From assembly GCF_022760995.1 (NCBI RefSeq), contig NZ_JAKWJO010000001.1:1054001-1118000 (forward strand): a stretch of DNA of 64,000 bases, in the 5' to 3' direction. Each line of letters opens with the position of its first letter. The stretch's first letter is position 1. The translations under genes were made by a program, and so were the position numbers. Shown piece by piece: positions 1 to 9,107 of this stretch. The notes under the pieces were generated by a model. That model was not told the DNA's origin, did not search any database, and worked only from the letters and a program-made list of their open reading frames with translations. This DNA is from Dyella sedimenti. GTDB taxonomy: Bacteria; Pseudomonadota; Gammaproteobacteria; Xanthomonadales; Rhodanobacteraceae.

Positions 1-598
1 GGCCGTTGGCGGCCAGCGCGCGCGGGTCGAGGTCCAGCATCACCTGGCGCGCGGCGCCTCCGTAGGGCGTGGGCACCGCCACGCCGGGCACCGAGGTCAG
101 CATCGGGCGCATGATGTTCAGGCCCAGGTCCAGGATCTTCGACTCCGGCAGCTCCTTGCTGGACAGCGCCATCTGCAGGATCGGCACGGTCGAGGCGTTG
201 TAGTTGAGGATCAGCGGCGGGGTGATGCCCGGCGGCATCTGCTTGAGCACCGTCTGCGAGATCGAGGTGACCTGCGCGGTGGCGGTGCGGATGTCCACGC
301 CGGGCTGGAAGAAGATCTTCACGATGCCCATGCCCGGCAGCGACTGCGACTCGATGTGCTCGATGTTGTTGACCGAGGTGCTGAGCTGGCGCTCGTAGTA
401 GTACACCACGCGGCCGGACATCTGGTCGGGCGGCAGGCCGTTGTAGGTCCACGCCACGCTGATCACCGGGATGCCGATGTTCGGGAAGATGTCGGTGGGC
501 GTGCGCAGCGCCGCCAGCGGGCCGGCGATCAGGATGAGCACCGCCAGCACGATGAACGTGAGCGGTCGCGACAGGGCAATGCGGACTAGGCCAAGCAT
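1..598 (-). CDS. RND efflux transporter permease, N-terminal part
   Basis: This is the first ~199 residues of an inner-membrane proton-driven RND pump; the gene runs off the left edge. It starts MLGLVRIALSRP, followed by a hydrophobic first membrane helix (residues ~12-32) and the periplasmic porter-domain start with TPTDIFPNIGIPVI and the conserved stretch ending LKQMPPGITPP. These are typical of AcrB/CusA-like subunits. A membrane-fusion partner is not visible and would lie outside the window. A QseBC-like two-component pair lies upstream on the same strand, so the pump may be its target; that is inference. The substrate cannot be judged from this fragment. Confidence 0.88.
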   Translation of the reverse strand, partial: MLGLVRIALSRPLTFIVLAVLILIAGPLAALRTPTDIFPNIGIPVISVAWTYNGLPPDQMSGRVVYYYERQLSTSVNNIEHIESQSLPGMGIVKIFFQPGVDIRTATAQVTSISQTVLKQMPPGITPPLILNYNASTVPILQMALSSKELPESKILDLGLNIMRPMLTSVPGVAVPTPYGGAARQVMLDLDPRALAANG

Positions 599-912
599 GG
601 GGGATTCCAGCGGTACGTCGGCGCGTGCGGCGCCGCGGCGTGGCGCCGTGGGCGTCATCTCGGTGAAGCAAGCGAGGCGTGGTTCAGCGAGGCGGTCCGG
701 AACCCGGTGTGCGGCGGCAGATCGTCATGGTCGACTCGATGCAGGGCACAGGCCCGATGCCCGCATCTTCGCAAGTCAATCTTGTGGGAACCTTTTGGAT
801 GGCTGAAAGAAGGCTGGCTGCCCGCCCCTGGACGCCCTTCAGCGAAGGTAGTGAGGACCGAGGCGCAAGGCGGTCGCGCACAGGGTGCGCTCCTACAGGA
901 GGGCGGCGACGG
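599..912. other. Intergenic region between sensor kinase and RND permease
   Basis: This 314-base stretch has no convincing gene; the open frames crossing it are high-GC shadows. It must hold the promoter and leader of the RND permease unless the pump is transcribed from the two-component operon. A REP-type palindrome (873-898) lies directly behind the kinase stop codon. I found no clear terminator. Confidence 0.6.
873..898 (-). repeat. REP-type palindromic element (single)
   Basis: One copy of the dispersed ~25-base palindromic repeat of this genome. In the reverse orientation it reads TGTAGGAGCGCACCC then TGTGCGCGAC, with an internal GTGCGC-type dyad. It sits 15 bases behind the stop of the sensor kinase gene. 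The same core recurs near 23.0, 30.6, 33.1, 53.7 and 61.1 kb. Confidence 0.75.
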
Positions 913-2337
913 TTATGCCGGCTCCGCCGCCATCCGGATGCGCACCAGCAGGCCACGCCCCAGCGGCGATTCCAGCAGCTCGATCGAGGCATCGTGCAGC
1001 TCGATCGCGCGCTGCACGATGCTCAAGCCCAGGCCGTAGCCGCGCGTGGCGCTTTCCACCTCGCGATGGAAGCGCTGGAACACCGCCTGGCGGCGCGCCT
1101 CGGGGATGCCCGGCCCGTTGTCGCAGATGTCGACCACCGCTTGCGCGCCTGCGTGCCGCATGGTCACCTCGACCTGGCCTTCCGGCTCGGTGTAGCGCAG
1201 CGCGTTCTCGATCAGATTGCGGAACATCGCGGCGAGCGCCACTTCGTGGCCGAGCACGGCCAGCGGCGCATCGTCGTGGCTGAGACTGACCGCGATGTCC
1301 TTCTCGGCGATCAGCGGGGCCAGTTCCTCGATCACTTCGGTAGCGATGCGCGCCAGATCCAATCGCGTGCGCTGCTGCGACGCCGCGCCGGCCTCCAGCC
1401 GCGCCATGGCCAGGATCTGCTCGATGCGTCGCGCCAGCCGCGCCATGCTCTGCTGCGCATGGCGCACGGTGAAGGTCACCTCGGCGGGATCGTCGGCGAT
1501 CATCGCGCTTTCCAGATGGATCATGGTGGCTGCGAGCGGTGTGCGCAGCTCGTGCGCCACGTCGGTGGCGAAACGATGCTCGCGGTCCAGCGCGTCCTCC
1601 AGCCGTTCCAACTGCTGGTTGAGTGCCACGATCAGCGGCTTGATCTCGCTGGGGGCGACGTCGGCCGGCATCGGCGTGCGGCTGCCGGGCGTGCGGCGGT
1701 CCAGCATCTGGGTCAGCACCGCGACGGGGCGCAGGCCCCGCTTCACCGCCAGGCTCACCAGCAGGGCCAGCAGCGGCAGGCCGATCAGCAGCGGCAGCGT
1801 GTGCTCGATCACCAGGCCGCGCGCGATGTCCTCGCGGTTGTCCGAGCGCTCGCCGATGCGGATCACCAGGTTGGCGCGGTTCTGCAGGGTGAAGGTGCGC
1901 CATTGCCGCCCTTCCCGCCGGATGTCGCGGAAGCCGCGCTCGTCGCTGGTGGGGGCAGGCAGGTCGGCGAGGTTGGCGGTGGCGGCGATCAGTTCGCCCT
2001 GCGGGTCGTAGGCCTGGAAGCCCACCTCCGGTTCGTAGTTGCGCGGATGCACCGAGACCACCACGCCGTGGTGGCGGACCTCGCCGTTCTGCGCGATGTC
2101 CGGCAGGTCCGCGTCGCGCATGGGCAGTTCGCCGTGGGCGATCAGCGTGCCCAGGGTGCGACCGGCCTGGGCCAGGCGGCCGTCCAGCAATTCGTTCATC
2201 TCGCGCAGCTCGCGGCGGTAGCTGATCCAGCCCAACGGGATCAGCACGACCACCATCACCGCGATGATCAGCCAGGTCAGGCGGGTGCGCAGGCTGGCGG
2301 GATGGACGTCCGTCCCCATGGCTCGTCGTGCGCTCAT
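913..2337 (-). CDS. Sensor histidine kinase (QseC/TctE-like)
   Basis: A 474-residue inner-membrane sensor kinase. Membrane helix 1 (~19-39) is followed by a periplasmic domain (~41-175), helix 2 (~180-198), a linker, and the dimerisation domain with phospho-acceptor His262 in ATDVAHELRTPL. The ATP-binding domain shows an N box (NLIENALRY), DNGPGIP and GYGLGLS. The domain layout fits the QseC/TctE/PmrB group with a 2CSK-type sensor region. The ATG at 2337 forms an ATGA overlap with the stop of the upstream response regulator, which decides the start over longer frames. The ligand is unknown. An RND pump gene follows downstream. Confidence 0.9.
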   Translation of the reverse strand: MSARRAMGTDVHPASLRTRLTWLIIAVMVVVLIPLGWISYRRELREMNELLDGRLAQAGRTLGTLIAHGELPMRDADLPDIAQNGEVRHHGVVVSVHPRNYEPEVGFQAYDPQGELIAATANLADLPAPTSDERGFRDIRREGRQWRTFTLQNRANLVIRIGERSDNREDIARGLVIEHTLPLLIGLPLLALLVSLAVKRGLRPVAVLTQMLDRRTPGSRTPMPADVAPSEIKPLIVALNQQLERLEDALDREHRFATDVAHELRTPLAATMIHLESAMIADDPAEVTFTVRHAQQSMARLARRIEQILAMARLEAGAASQQRTRLDLARIATEVIEELAPLIAEKDIAVSLSHDDAPLAVLGHEVALAAMFRNLIENALRYTEPEGQVEVTMRHAGAQAVVDICDNGPGIPEARRQAVFQRFHREVESATRGYGLGLSIVQRAIELHDASIELLESPLGRGLLVRIRMAAEPA

Positions 2338-2999
2338 CGTGGCTCGCGGGGAACCATGTAGCCGATACCGCGCACCGTATGGATCACCTCGGGGCTGAGC
2401 TTGCGGCGCAGCCAATGCACCTGCACCTCGATGGCGTTGCGTTCCACCGGCATGTCCAGGCCGTATACCGAGTTTTCCAGCGCCTCGCGCCGCACGATGC
2501 GGCCGGCGCGTTCCATCAGCACGCGCAGCACGGCGAACTCGCGGCGGGTCAGGCTGACCTTCTCGCCGCGGAACTCCACCTCGGCCGTGGCCAGGTTCAG
2601 GCGCAGGCCGCCCACCTCGACCAGGTTGTCGGCCAGGCCCTGGGTACGGCGGGTCAGCGAGCGGATGCGCGCGGCCAGTTCACCCAGGTGGAACGGCTTG
2701 ACCAGGTAGTCGTCGGCGCCCAGGTCCAGGCCGCGGATGCGCATTTCCAGCGCGTCGCGCGCGGTCATCACCAGCACCGGGGTCTTCACGCCGGTGCGCC
2801 GCGCCTCGGCCAGCACTTCCATGCCGTCCTTGCCGGGCAGGCCCAGGTCCAGCAGCACCAGGTCCACCGGGTCGCCGCGCAGGGCCTCGGTGGCTTCCCG
2901 CCCGTCGCGCAGCCAGGTCACCGCGTAGGACTGGTGCTCCAGCGCGTGCCTGATCGCCGCGCCCAGTTCGGCATCGTCTTCGACCAGCAGGATATGCAT
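2334..2999 (-). CDS. OmpR-family response regulator (QseB/PmrA-like)
   Basis: A 221-residue DNA-binding response regulator. The receiver domain begins MHILLVEDD, with acidic pocket residues near position 8, phospho-acceptor Asp51 (LVLLDLGLPG) and the conserved Lys in LVKPF. A winged-helix trans_reg_C domain follows (~125-219), ending VRGIGYMVP. I chose the ATG at 2999 because the receiver fold starts there; a 15-codon extension adds unrelated residues. The first gene of a two-gene operon, it overlaps the sensor kinase by four bases, so it is expected to act as that kinase's output partner. Its targets are unknown. Confidence 0.92.
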   Translation of the reverse strand: MHILLVEDDAELGAAIRHALEHQSYAVTWLRDGREATEALRGDPVDLVLLDLGLPGKDGMEVLAEARRTGVKTPVLVMTARDALEMRIRGLDLGADDYLVKPFHLGELAARIRSLTRRTQGLADNLVEVGGLRLNLATAEVEFRGEKVSLTRREFAVLRVLMERAGRIVRREALENSVYGLDMPVERNAIEVQVHWLRRKLSPEVIHTVRGIGYMVPREPR

Positions 3000-3154
3000 G
3001 CCATGGCACCCGTTTCGTTCTCGGGAAGGCCGTGGCCATGCCACCGCCCGGCGCCATGATCCCTGGCCATCCTTTTGTGGATCTTTTGCCGGCGCCGTGC
3101 ATGCCGGAGGACACCACGTTGGCGCGTGGGGAGAGTGCCGTCAACCGCCCGCGC

Positions 3155-3196
3155 AAACAAGGACGGCGAGCCGTGGCTCGCTGTCCTGTTTGTTCC
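3155..3196. terminator. Inverted repeat, probable terminator
   Basis: A long imperfect inverted repeat with arms around AAGGACGGCGAGC and GCTCGCTGTCCTG and a short loop, flanked by AAACAA and TGTTTGTT. It lies between a two-component regulator gene start and the end of a small secreted-protein gene. It could terminate the minus-strand transcript of the secreted protein, though the U-run is interrupted. Confidence 0.45.
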
Positions 3197-3241
3197 CTGT
3201 ACCGGGCGCCAAGGACTGGCGCCGAAACGCGCCGTATCCGC

Positions 3242-3550
3242 TCAAGGCACCTTGGCCAGGGCCGCCGAGACGATCGCCTGGCGCAACTGTTCCTGGTTCA
3301 GGGCGAGGCTCTTGGACTGGTCGATCGCCACGGCCTTGATCGACTGCGGCTTGAGCATGAGATGGCGTTGCATTTCCCAGGTGTTCGCCTGGCGCTGGGC
3401 GAGGGCGAACTCCTCGGGCGTACTGCCGACGAAACCGACGACGGCGTAGCCGTTGAGATTGACCTGGTAGGTTTCGATGGCGGCATGGGCCTGGCCGTGG
3501 AGGCAGGCAAGGCCGAGCGCGGCGACGGCGGGAAGGATCAGGCGTTTCAT
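3242..3550 (-). CDS. Small secreted hypothetical protein
   Basis: A 102-residue protein beginning MKRLILPAVAALGLACLHG with a probable signal peptide cleaved after AQAHA (~residue 23). The mature part of ~79 residues is predicted soluble and Gln/Ala-rich, with no cysteine and no motif I recognise. It stands alone between nth and the two-component operon. It is expected in the periplasm or outside the cell. No function can be assigned. Confidence 0.7.
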   Translation of the reverse strand: MKRLILPAVAALGLACLHGQAHAAIETYQVNLNGYAVVGFVGSTPEEFALAQRQANTWEMQRHLMLKPQSIKAVAIDQSKSLALNQEQLRQAIVSAALAKVP

Positions 3551-3685
3551 GGTGGTGGCCTCCTGACGGGGAGCATCCGGGGGAGGCTGGACTCTAGCCG
3601 TGCGGAGGTCGGCAGGCTTGATGAAGTCGCGCGGAACGCCGAGGGAATCGTGAGGCTTTCGTGCCGTTTGCGCGCCGCCAGGCTT

Positions 3686-4321
3686 TTAGGCGGGTGTTTT
3701 GTGCTTGTAGCGGCAGAGGTCGCGGATGACACACCGGGGACAGTCGGGCTTGCGCGCCTTGCATACGTAGCGGCCATGCAGGATCAGCCAGTGGTGGGCA
3801 TCCTGCTTGAACTCCGTCGGCACCACCTTCTCCAGCTTGTCCTCCACCGCGCGCACGTCCTTGCCCGGCGCCAGCCCGGTGCGATTGGCCACGCGGAAGA
3901 TATGCGTGTCCACCGCGATGGTGGGATGGCCGAAGGCGGTGTTGAGCACCACGTTGGCGGTCTTGCGGCCCACGCCGGGCAGGGCTTCCAGTTCCTCGCG
4001 CGTGCGCGGCACCTCGCCGTGGTACCGCTCGACCAGGATGCGGCATAGTGCGATCACGTTCTTGGCCTTGGCGTTGTAGAGGCCGATGGTGCTGATGTAG
4101 CGCTTGAGCCCTTCCTCGCCCAGGGCGAGGATGGCCTGCGGCGTGTTGGCGACGGGGTAGAGCTTTTTGGTCGCCTTGTTCACGCCCACGTCGGTGGCCT
4201 GGGCCGACAGCACTACCGCCACCAGCAGCTCGAACGGCGTGGTGTAGTCGAGTTCCGTGGTCGGATGCGGATCGAGTTCGCGCAGGCGGGTGAACAGCTC
4301 GACGACGTCGGCTTTCTTCAC
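3686..4321 (-). CDS. nth: Endonuclease III (DNA glycosylase/AP lyase)
   Basis: A 211-residue base-excision repair enzyme that removes oxidised pyrimidines and nicks abasic sites; the length equals E. coli Nth. A helix-hairpin-helix with catalytic lysine is seen in [14 protein letters not shown], the catalytic aspartate in AVDTHIFRV, and a C-terminal [4Fe-4S] ligand set in the spacing C-x6-C-x2-C-x5-C. The start is a GTG at 4321 whose bases overlap the stop codon of rsxB (GTGA), so the two genes are translationally coupled. Order on the minus strand is metG, rsxB, nth. Confidence 0.96.
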   Translation of the reverse strand: MKKADVVELFTRLRELDPHPTTELDYTTPFELLVAVVLSAQATDVGVNKATKKLYPVANTPQAILALGEEGLKRYISTIGLYNAKAKNVIALCRILVERYHGEVPRTREELEALPGVGRKTANVVLNTAFGHPTIAVDTHIFRVANRTGLAPGKDVRAVEDKLEKVVPTEFKQDAHHWLILHGRYVCKARKPDCPRCVIRDLCRYKHKTPA

Positions 4322-4920
4322 GTGGGCTTTCCTTGTTTCGCGCGTGCCCTCGCCAGGGCCGCGAGCACGGGGTTGGTCTGCGTGGCGGCGGCCACCTCGG
4401 CCTTGCGCGCCGCCAGTTCGGCCTCGCGCCGGGCCTGCTCGCGCGCCAGCCGCGCCTCGCGGCGCTGGAAATGGGCGCGGGCGGCATCGGCATGGGCCGG
4501 GTCGTTCACCTGCGCCAGCGGCATGGGTTCGAGCACGATGCAATCGACCGGGCAGGCCGGCACGCACAGTTCGCAGCCGGTGCAGTCGTCGGCGATCACC
4601 GTATGCATCAGCTTGGCCGCGCCCACGATGGCGTCCACCGGGCAGGCCTGGATGCACTTGGTGCAGCCGATGCAGTCGACCTCCACGATGCGTGCCAGCG
4701 TGCGCGGCTTTTCCACGCCATGCGCGGGATCGAGCGGCGGCGCCGGCACGTCCAGCAGCGCGGCGAGCCGGGCGATGCCGGCGGCACCGCCCGGCGGGCA
4801 TTGGTTGATATTCGCCTCACCGCGTGCGATCGCCTCCGCATAAGGCCGGCAGCCGTGGTAGCCGCACTGCTCGCATTGCGTCTGCGGCAGCAGCGCGTCG
4901 ATGCGGTCGGCCAGCGTCAT
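4318..4920 (-). CDS. rsxB: RnfB/RsxB-type iron-sulfur protein
   Basis: A 200-residue ferredoxin-like subunit. The N-terminal domain has the Cys pattern CEQCGYHGC then a further Cys (a [4Fe-4S] site as in RnfB). Two CxxCxxCxxxCP motifs follow at ~90-145, then an Arg/Ala/Glu-rich helical tail (~155-195). The N-terminal membrane anchor of E. coli RsxB is absent, and no other rnf/rsx genes are nearby, so this is a stand-alone version. The start ATG at 4920 lies 13 bases from the metG stop; longer frames only add metG-antisense residues. It is coupled by a GTGA overlap to nth, itself an Fe-S enzyme. A redox or cluster-supply link is only a guess. Confidence 0.88.
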   Translation of the reverse strand: MTLADRIDALLPQTQCEQCGYHGCRPYAEAIARGEANINQCPPGGAAGIARLAALLDVPAPPLDPAHGVEKPRTLARIVEVDCIGCTKCIQACPVDAIVGAAKLMHTVIADDCTGCELCVPACPVDCIVLEPMPLAQVNDPAHADAARAHFQRREARLAREQARREAELAARKAEVAAATQTNPVLAALARARAKQGKPT

Positions 4921-4933
4921 GGGGCGCGTAGGC

Positions 4934-7030
4934 TCAGCGGACGGTGGCGCCTGGCTTGGCGCCCTGGTCCGCATCGAGCAGGAACAGGTCGCTGCCGCCG
5001 TCGCCGGCGGAGAGGATCATGCCCTCGGAGACACCGAAGCGCATCTTGCGTGGCGCCAGGTTGGCGATGAACACCACGTTGCGACCCACCAGCTTCTCCG
5101 GCTCGCCGTAGGCGGCGCGGATGCCGGAGAAGATCTGGCGCGTGCCCAGCGGGCCGGCGTCCAGCTCGAAGCGCAGCAGCTTGTCCGAGCCGTCCACGAA
5201 CTCGCACGCGGTCACCTTGCCCACGCGCAGGTCGAGCTTGGCGAAATCGTCGATGCCGATCACGGCGGGGGCGTCGGTGGCGGCTGGGGTGGCGCTGGCT
5301 TCGCTCATGGGCTTGCTGGCTTCTTTGGTTTTCTTGGGGGCGGGCTTGGTTTCGGCGGGCGCGAGGGAATCCTTGGAGGCTTCCACCATCGCCACCACCT
5401 GCTTGGGATCGATGCGGCCGAGCAGCGGCTCGAAGGCGTTGACGGTGTGGCCGTGCAGTTCGGCGAGGGCGTCGTCGAAGCCGTTGATGGGCGCGGCCAG
5501 GAACCGCTCGGCTGCCTCTACCGTGGCCGGCAGCATGGGTTTAAGTAGGCCGGCCAGCAGGCGGAAGGCGGCCAGCGCGAACGAGCATATCTGGTGCAAT
5601 TCGTCGTAGCGTGACTCGTCCTTGGCCATGGACCACGGTGCTTCATCGGCGATCTGGCCGTTGACCAGATCCGCCATCAGCACAAACGTGCGCGTTACCT
5701 CAGCGAACTCGCCCGTGTCGTATAGCTTAGGCACGTTGTCGTAGTGCGACAGCAGCACGCGCCACAGTTCCTGCTGCTCCGCGCTGAAGGTGGCGGCCAG
5801 GCGGCCGTCGAAATACTTGTGCACGAAGCCGGCGGTGCGGCTGGCGATGTTCACCCACTTGCCGACCAGGTGCGAGTTGACGCGCTCCTCGAAGGCCTTC
5901 AGGTCCAGGTCCACGTCCACCGGCGTGTCGCTCAGCATGCTGGCGAAGTAGTAGCGCAGGAATTCCGGGTTGAGCCCCGCATCCAGGTAGGTGCGGGCCT
6001 GGATGAAGGTGCCGCGCGACTTGGACATCTTCGCGCCGTTCACCGTCAGGTAGCCGTTGACGTGCAGCGCGGTGGGCGTGCGGAAATCCGCGCCGTGCAG
6101 CATCGCCGGCCAGAACAGGCCGTGGAAGTTGATGATGTCCTTGCCGATGAAGTGGTGCAGCTCGGCGCGGCTGTCGGGCGCGAGGAAATCCTCGAACGTC
6201 AGGTCCGTGCGCTCGCACAGCGCCTTGAAGCTGGCCAGGTAGCCTACCGGCGCGTCCAGCCACACGTAGAAGAACTTGCCCGGCGCGCCGGGGATGGGAA
6301 AGCCGAAGTAGGGCGCGTCGCGCGAGATGTCCCAATCCTTCAGGCCGCCGTCCAGCCACTCGCGCAGCTTGGCCACCACGCCGGCATTGGCCACCGGCCG
6401 GCCGCCGGTGAGCTTACCGGCGAACCAGTCGCGCAGCAGCGGCTCGAACTTGCCCAGCTCGAAGAAATAGTGCTCCGAGTCGCGCAGCACCGGCGTGGCG
6501 CCGGACATCACCGAATAGGGGTTGATGAGGTCGGTGGGCGCGTAGGTGGCGCCGCAGTGCTCGCAGTTGTCGCCGTACTGGTCGGGCGTGCCGCAGTTGG
6601 GGCAGGTGCCCTTGATGTAGCGGTCCGGCAGGAACATCTGCTTGTCCGGGTCGAACAGCTGCTGGATGTCGCGGCGGGCGATGTAGCCGCCGTCGCGCAG
6701 GCGCGTGTAGATCAGCGAGGCCAGCGCGCGGTTCTCCTCCGAATGGGTGGAGTGGTAGTGGTCGAAAGCCACGCCGAACGCGGCGAAGTCCGCCTCGTGG
6801 CCGACGCGGATGCCCTCGATATAGCGCTCCGGCGACAGGCCGGCCTTCTCGGCGGCCAGCATGATCGGCGTGCCGTGGGCATCGTCCGCGCAGACATAGA
6901 CCGCCTCGTTACCCTGCATGCGTTGCGCGCGCACCCAGATATCGGCCTGGATGTAGCCCACCAGGTGGCCCAGGTGCAGAGGGCCATTGGCGTAGGGCAG
7001 CGCGTTGGTGACGAGGAGGCGTCGGCTCAT
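4934..7030 (-). CDS. metG: Methionine-tRNA ligase
   Basis: A 698-residue class I aminoacyl-tRNA synthetase charging tRNA-Met. The class I HIGH signature appears as PLHLGHLVG near residue 17-25, and the KMSKS loop as [11 protein letters not shown] zinc-knuckle insertion shows paired cysteines (CPNCG and CEHCG). A Lys/Ala-rich linker at ~550-585 leads to a C-terminal EMAP/Trbp-type tRNA-binding domain (KLDLRVGKV). Length and domain order match the long, dimeric proteobacterial MetG. It is the first gene of metG-rsxB-nth on the minus strand. Confidence 0.98.
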   Translation of the reverse strand: MSRRLLVTNALPYANGPLHLGHLVGYIQADIWVRAQRMQGNEAVYVCADDAHGTPIMLAAEKAGLSPERYIEGIRVGHEADFAAFGVAFDHYHSTHSEENRALASLIYTRLRDGGYIARRDIQQLFDPDKQMFLPDRYIKGTCPNCGTPDQYGDNCEHCGATYAPTDLINPYSVMSGATPVLRDSEHYFFELGKFEPLLRDWFAGKLTGGRPVANAGVVAKLREWLDGGLKDWDISRDAPYFGFPIPGAPGKFFYVWLDAPVGYLASFKALCERTDLTFEDFLAPDSRAELHHFIGKDIINFHGLFWPAMLHGADFRTPTALHVNGYLTVNGAKMSKSRGTFIQARTYLDAGLNPEFLRYYFASMLSDTPVDVDLDLKAFEERVNSHLVGKWVNIASRTAGFVHKYFDGRLAATFSAEQQELWRVLLSHYDNVPKLYDTGEFAEVTRTFVLMADLVNGQIADEAPWSMAKDESRYDELHQICSFALAAFRLLAGLLKPMLPATVEAAERFLAAPINGFDDALAELHGHTVNAFEPLLGRIDPKQVVAMVEASKDSLAPAETKPAPKKTKEASKPMSEASATPAATDAPAVIGIDDFAKLDLRVGKVTACEFVDGSDKLLRFELDAGPLGTRQIFSGIRAAYGEPEKLVGRNVVFIANLAPRKMRFGVSEGMILSAGDGGSDLFLLDADQGAKPGATVR

Positions 7031-7235
7031 GGGCGGCGATGGCGGCGTATGGGGTCGGCCATTATGGCATGGAGGGGCATGCCCACGGCCGTGGGATGGC
7101 TATCGATGGCGCTCCCTGTTCCGTCATCCCGACGAAGGCCGGACAAGCGCGAAGCGCGTAGAACGCCCGTAGGGCGGCCCCGAAGGGGCGAGCGCAGCGA
7201 GTCATCCAGCCGCTTTTCCCTCGCGTCCTAGCTGT

Positions 7236-7274
7236 TGTTTGCATGTTTTTGCACGTTTGTATACATTTGTGCCC
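7236..7274 (+). promoter_or_regulatory. Direct-repeat array, candidate DeoR-family operator
   Basis: Four related units follow each other: TTTGCATGT (7238), TTTGCACGT (7248), TTTGTATAC (7256) and TTTGTGCCC (7266), spaced 10, 8 and 10 bases, i.e. about one helical turn. The block ends ~25 bases before the chosen GTG start of an operon that encodes its own DeoR-type regulator. Several DeoR-family proteins bind repeated TTTG/TGTTTG units, so autoregulation here is plausible. It is an inference from position and repeat pattern. Confidence 0.45.
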
Positions 7275-7299
7275 GTTGAATCCCGCCAAGGAATCCTCC

Positions 7300-8475
7300 G
7301 TGGAACCTACTCCCGAGGCCGCCGCCATCGGCGGCCCGCCTCCCGCGCTGGCCGCCGCGCGGCGTTCGACGCGGCTGATCTTCCTGGTGTCGGGCATCGG
7401 CATGTCGGCCTGGGCGCCGATGGTGCCGTATGCCAAGGCCCGTCTCGGGCTGGACGACGCGCGGCTGGGCTTGGCCCTGCTGGTGTTCGGTGGCGCCTCG
7501 ATGTTGTCGATGCCGTTTGTCGGCTGGCTGGCGCACCGGCTGGGCAGCCGCCTGCTGATCGTGGGTTCCGGCCTGCTGATGTGCCTGGCGCTACCGGTGC
7601 TGGCCCATGTCGGCAGCCTGGCGGGGCTGGTCGCCGCGCTGTTCTATTTCGGCATGATGCTCGGCGCCGTCAACGTGGCGATGAACGCGCACGCGGTGGA
7701 CGTGGAGCGGCTGGATGGCGGCCGCCTGATGTCCGGCTTCCATGGCTTGTTCAGCGTGGGCGGCCTGGCCGGCGCGGCGCTGATGAGCGGCCTGCTGGCG
7801 CTGGGGGTGCCGCTGGTCGCCGCCGCCGGCCTGGTCGCGGTGTTGCTGGTCACCCTGGTGCTGGGGCTGCGCGGCGGCCTGCTGGACGACGAGGTCCCCG
7901 CGGCGGCCGGTGCGCAGCGGTCCGCCCTGGCCATGCCGCATACGCTGGTGTGGCTGCTGGGCGTGCTGTGCTTCGTCAGTTTCCTGGCCGAAGGCGCGAT
8001 GCTCGACTGGAGCGCGGTGTTCCTGCGCGACTTCCGTGGCGTGGCCGAGGCCTCGGCAGGCTTCGGCTATGCCTGCTTCTCGGTGGCCATGGCGGTGGGG
8101 CGGCTGGCGGGCGATCGCCTGGTGGGGCGCCATGGGCCGGCCTGGGCCGTGCGCCTCGGCGCCGCGCTGGCCGCGGCGGGTTTCGTGGTGGTGGCCAGCG
8201 TGTCCAGCGCGATGGTGGCGCTGGCCGGCTTCGTGCTGATCGGGCTGGGCGCCTCCAACGTGGTGCCGGTGCTGTTCAGCGCGGCCGGACGCCTGCCGGG
8301 CACGCCGCCGGCCATCGCCATCGCCACGGCCACTACGCTGGGCTACCTGGGTCTGCTGATCGGCCCGGCCCTGATCGGCTTCGTGGCGCATGCCAGCAGC
8401 CTGCCGGTGGCCTTCGGCGGCGTGGCCGTGCTGCTGGTGCTGGTGGGCCTGTCGGCGAAGGTGGTGCAGCGATGA
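7300..8475 (+). CDS. MFS transporter (YbjJ-like)
   Basis: A 391-residue inner-membrane transporter with about 12 hydrophobic segments, resembling the YbjJ/sugar-type MFS branch. The GTG at 7300 is preferred because AAGGA lies seven bases upstream; an ATG at 7243 would fall inside the upstream repeat array and add a non-hydrophobic leader. The stop overlaps the next start (ATGA at 8472), coupling it to a HAD phosphatase and then a DeoR regulator. That neighbourhood suggests transport of a sugar, polyol or related small metabolite. The substrate is unknown. Confidence 0.85.
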   Translation: MEPTPEAAAIGGPPPALAAARRSTRLIFLVSGIGMSAWAPMVPYAKARLGLDDARLGLALLVFGGASMLSMPFVGWLAHRLGSRLLIVGSGLLMCLALPVLAHVGSLAGLVAALFYFGMMLGAVNVAMNAHAVDVERLDGGRLMSGFHGLFSVGGLAGAALMSGLLALGVPLVAAAGLVAVLLVTLVLGLRGGLLDDEVPAAAGAQRSALAMPHTLVWLLGVLCFVSFLAEGAMLDWSAVFLRDFRGVAEASAGFGYACFSVAMAVGRLAGDRLVGRHGPAWAVRLGAALAAAGFVVVASVSSAMVALAGFVLIGLGASNVVPVLFSAAGRLPGTPPAIAIATATTLGYLGLLIGPALIGFVAHASSLPVAFGGVAVLLVLVGLSAKVVQR

Positions 8476-9107
8476 ACCCGGCCATCACCACCGTCGTGTT
8501 CGACCTGGGCAACGTGCTGATCGGCTGGGACCCGCGCCGGCTGTACCGCCAGCTGATCGACGACGAGGCGCGCATGGAATGGTTCCTGCGCGAGGTGTGC
8601 AACAACGCGTGGAACGAGCAGCAGGATGCGGGACGCTCCTGGGCCGAGGCCACCGAGGTCCTGCGCCGGCAATTCCCCGAGCACGCGCCGCTGATCGACG
8701 CCTATCACCTGCGCTGGGAAGAAACCCTGGTGGGCCCCATCGAGGGCAGCGTGGCGCTGCTGGCCGCGCTGAAGGCGCGCGGCGTGCGCCTGCTGGCGCT
8801 CACCAACTGGTCGCGGGAGACTTTTCCGGTCGCCTTGCGACGCTACGATTTCCTGGGCTGGTTCGAGGGCATCGTGGTGTCCGGCGAGGAACGCCTGGTC
8901 AAGCCTGATCCGCGCATCTACCAACGACTGCTGGAACGCTACGCGGTGGACCCGCGCACGGCGCTCTATATCGACGATGCCGAGCGCAACGTGGCCGCCG
9001 CGCGGGCGTTGGGCATGCATGGCTGGTGGTTCCAGGGCGCGGACGGCCTGCATGGCGAACTGGCGCGGCTCGGCCTGCTGCCGGATGGCGAGGCGACGCA
9101 TGGCTAA
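8472..9107 (+). CDS. HAD-superfamily phosphatase (YihX-like)
   Basis: A 211-residue cytosolic phosphatase. HAD motif I is VVFDLGNVL, motif II lies in LLALTNWS, the conserved Lys is in ERLVKPDPRIY, and the acidic motif IV is LYIDDAERN. The helical cap inserted after motif I is of the IA subclass. The overall look is that of YihX (alpha-D-glucose-1-phosphate phosphatase), but substrate cannot be read from sequence. It is coupled to the transporter upstream (ATGA) and overlaps the DeoR gene downstream by 8 bases, suggesting it processes the transported compound or its phosphate. Confidence 0.85.
   Translation: MNPAITTVVFDLGNVLIGWDPRRLYRQLIDDEARMEWFLREVCNNAWNEQQDAGRSWAEATEVLRRQFPEHAPLIDAYHLRWEETLVGPIEGSVALLAALKARGVRLLALTNWSRETFPVALRRYDFLGWFEGIVVSGEERLVKPDPRIYQRLLERYAVDPRTALYIDDAERNVAAARALGMHGWWFQGADGLHGELARLGLLPDGEATHG

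Noticed and set aside
7110..7215. Sequence with CGTCATCCCGACGAAGGCC and several small dyads behind the metG start region
   Set aside because: It resembles intergenic repeats of other bacteria, but I see no second convincing copy in the window; partial matches at 30.6 and 35.3 kb are short.
5744..7231. A 495-codon plus-strand open frame
   Set aside because: It is antisense to metG, which carries all synthetase motifs; the product is low-complexity and has no recognisable domain.
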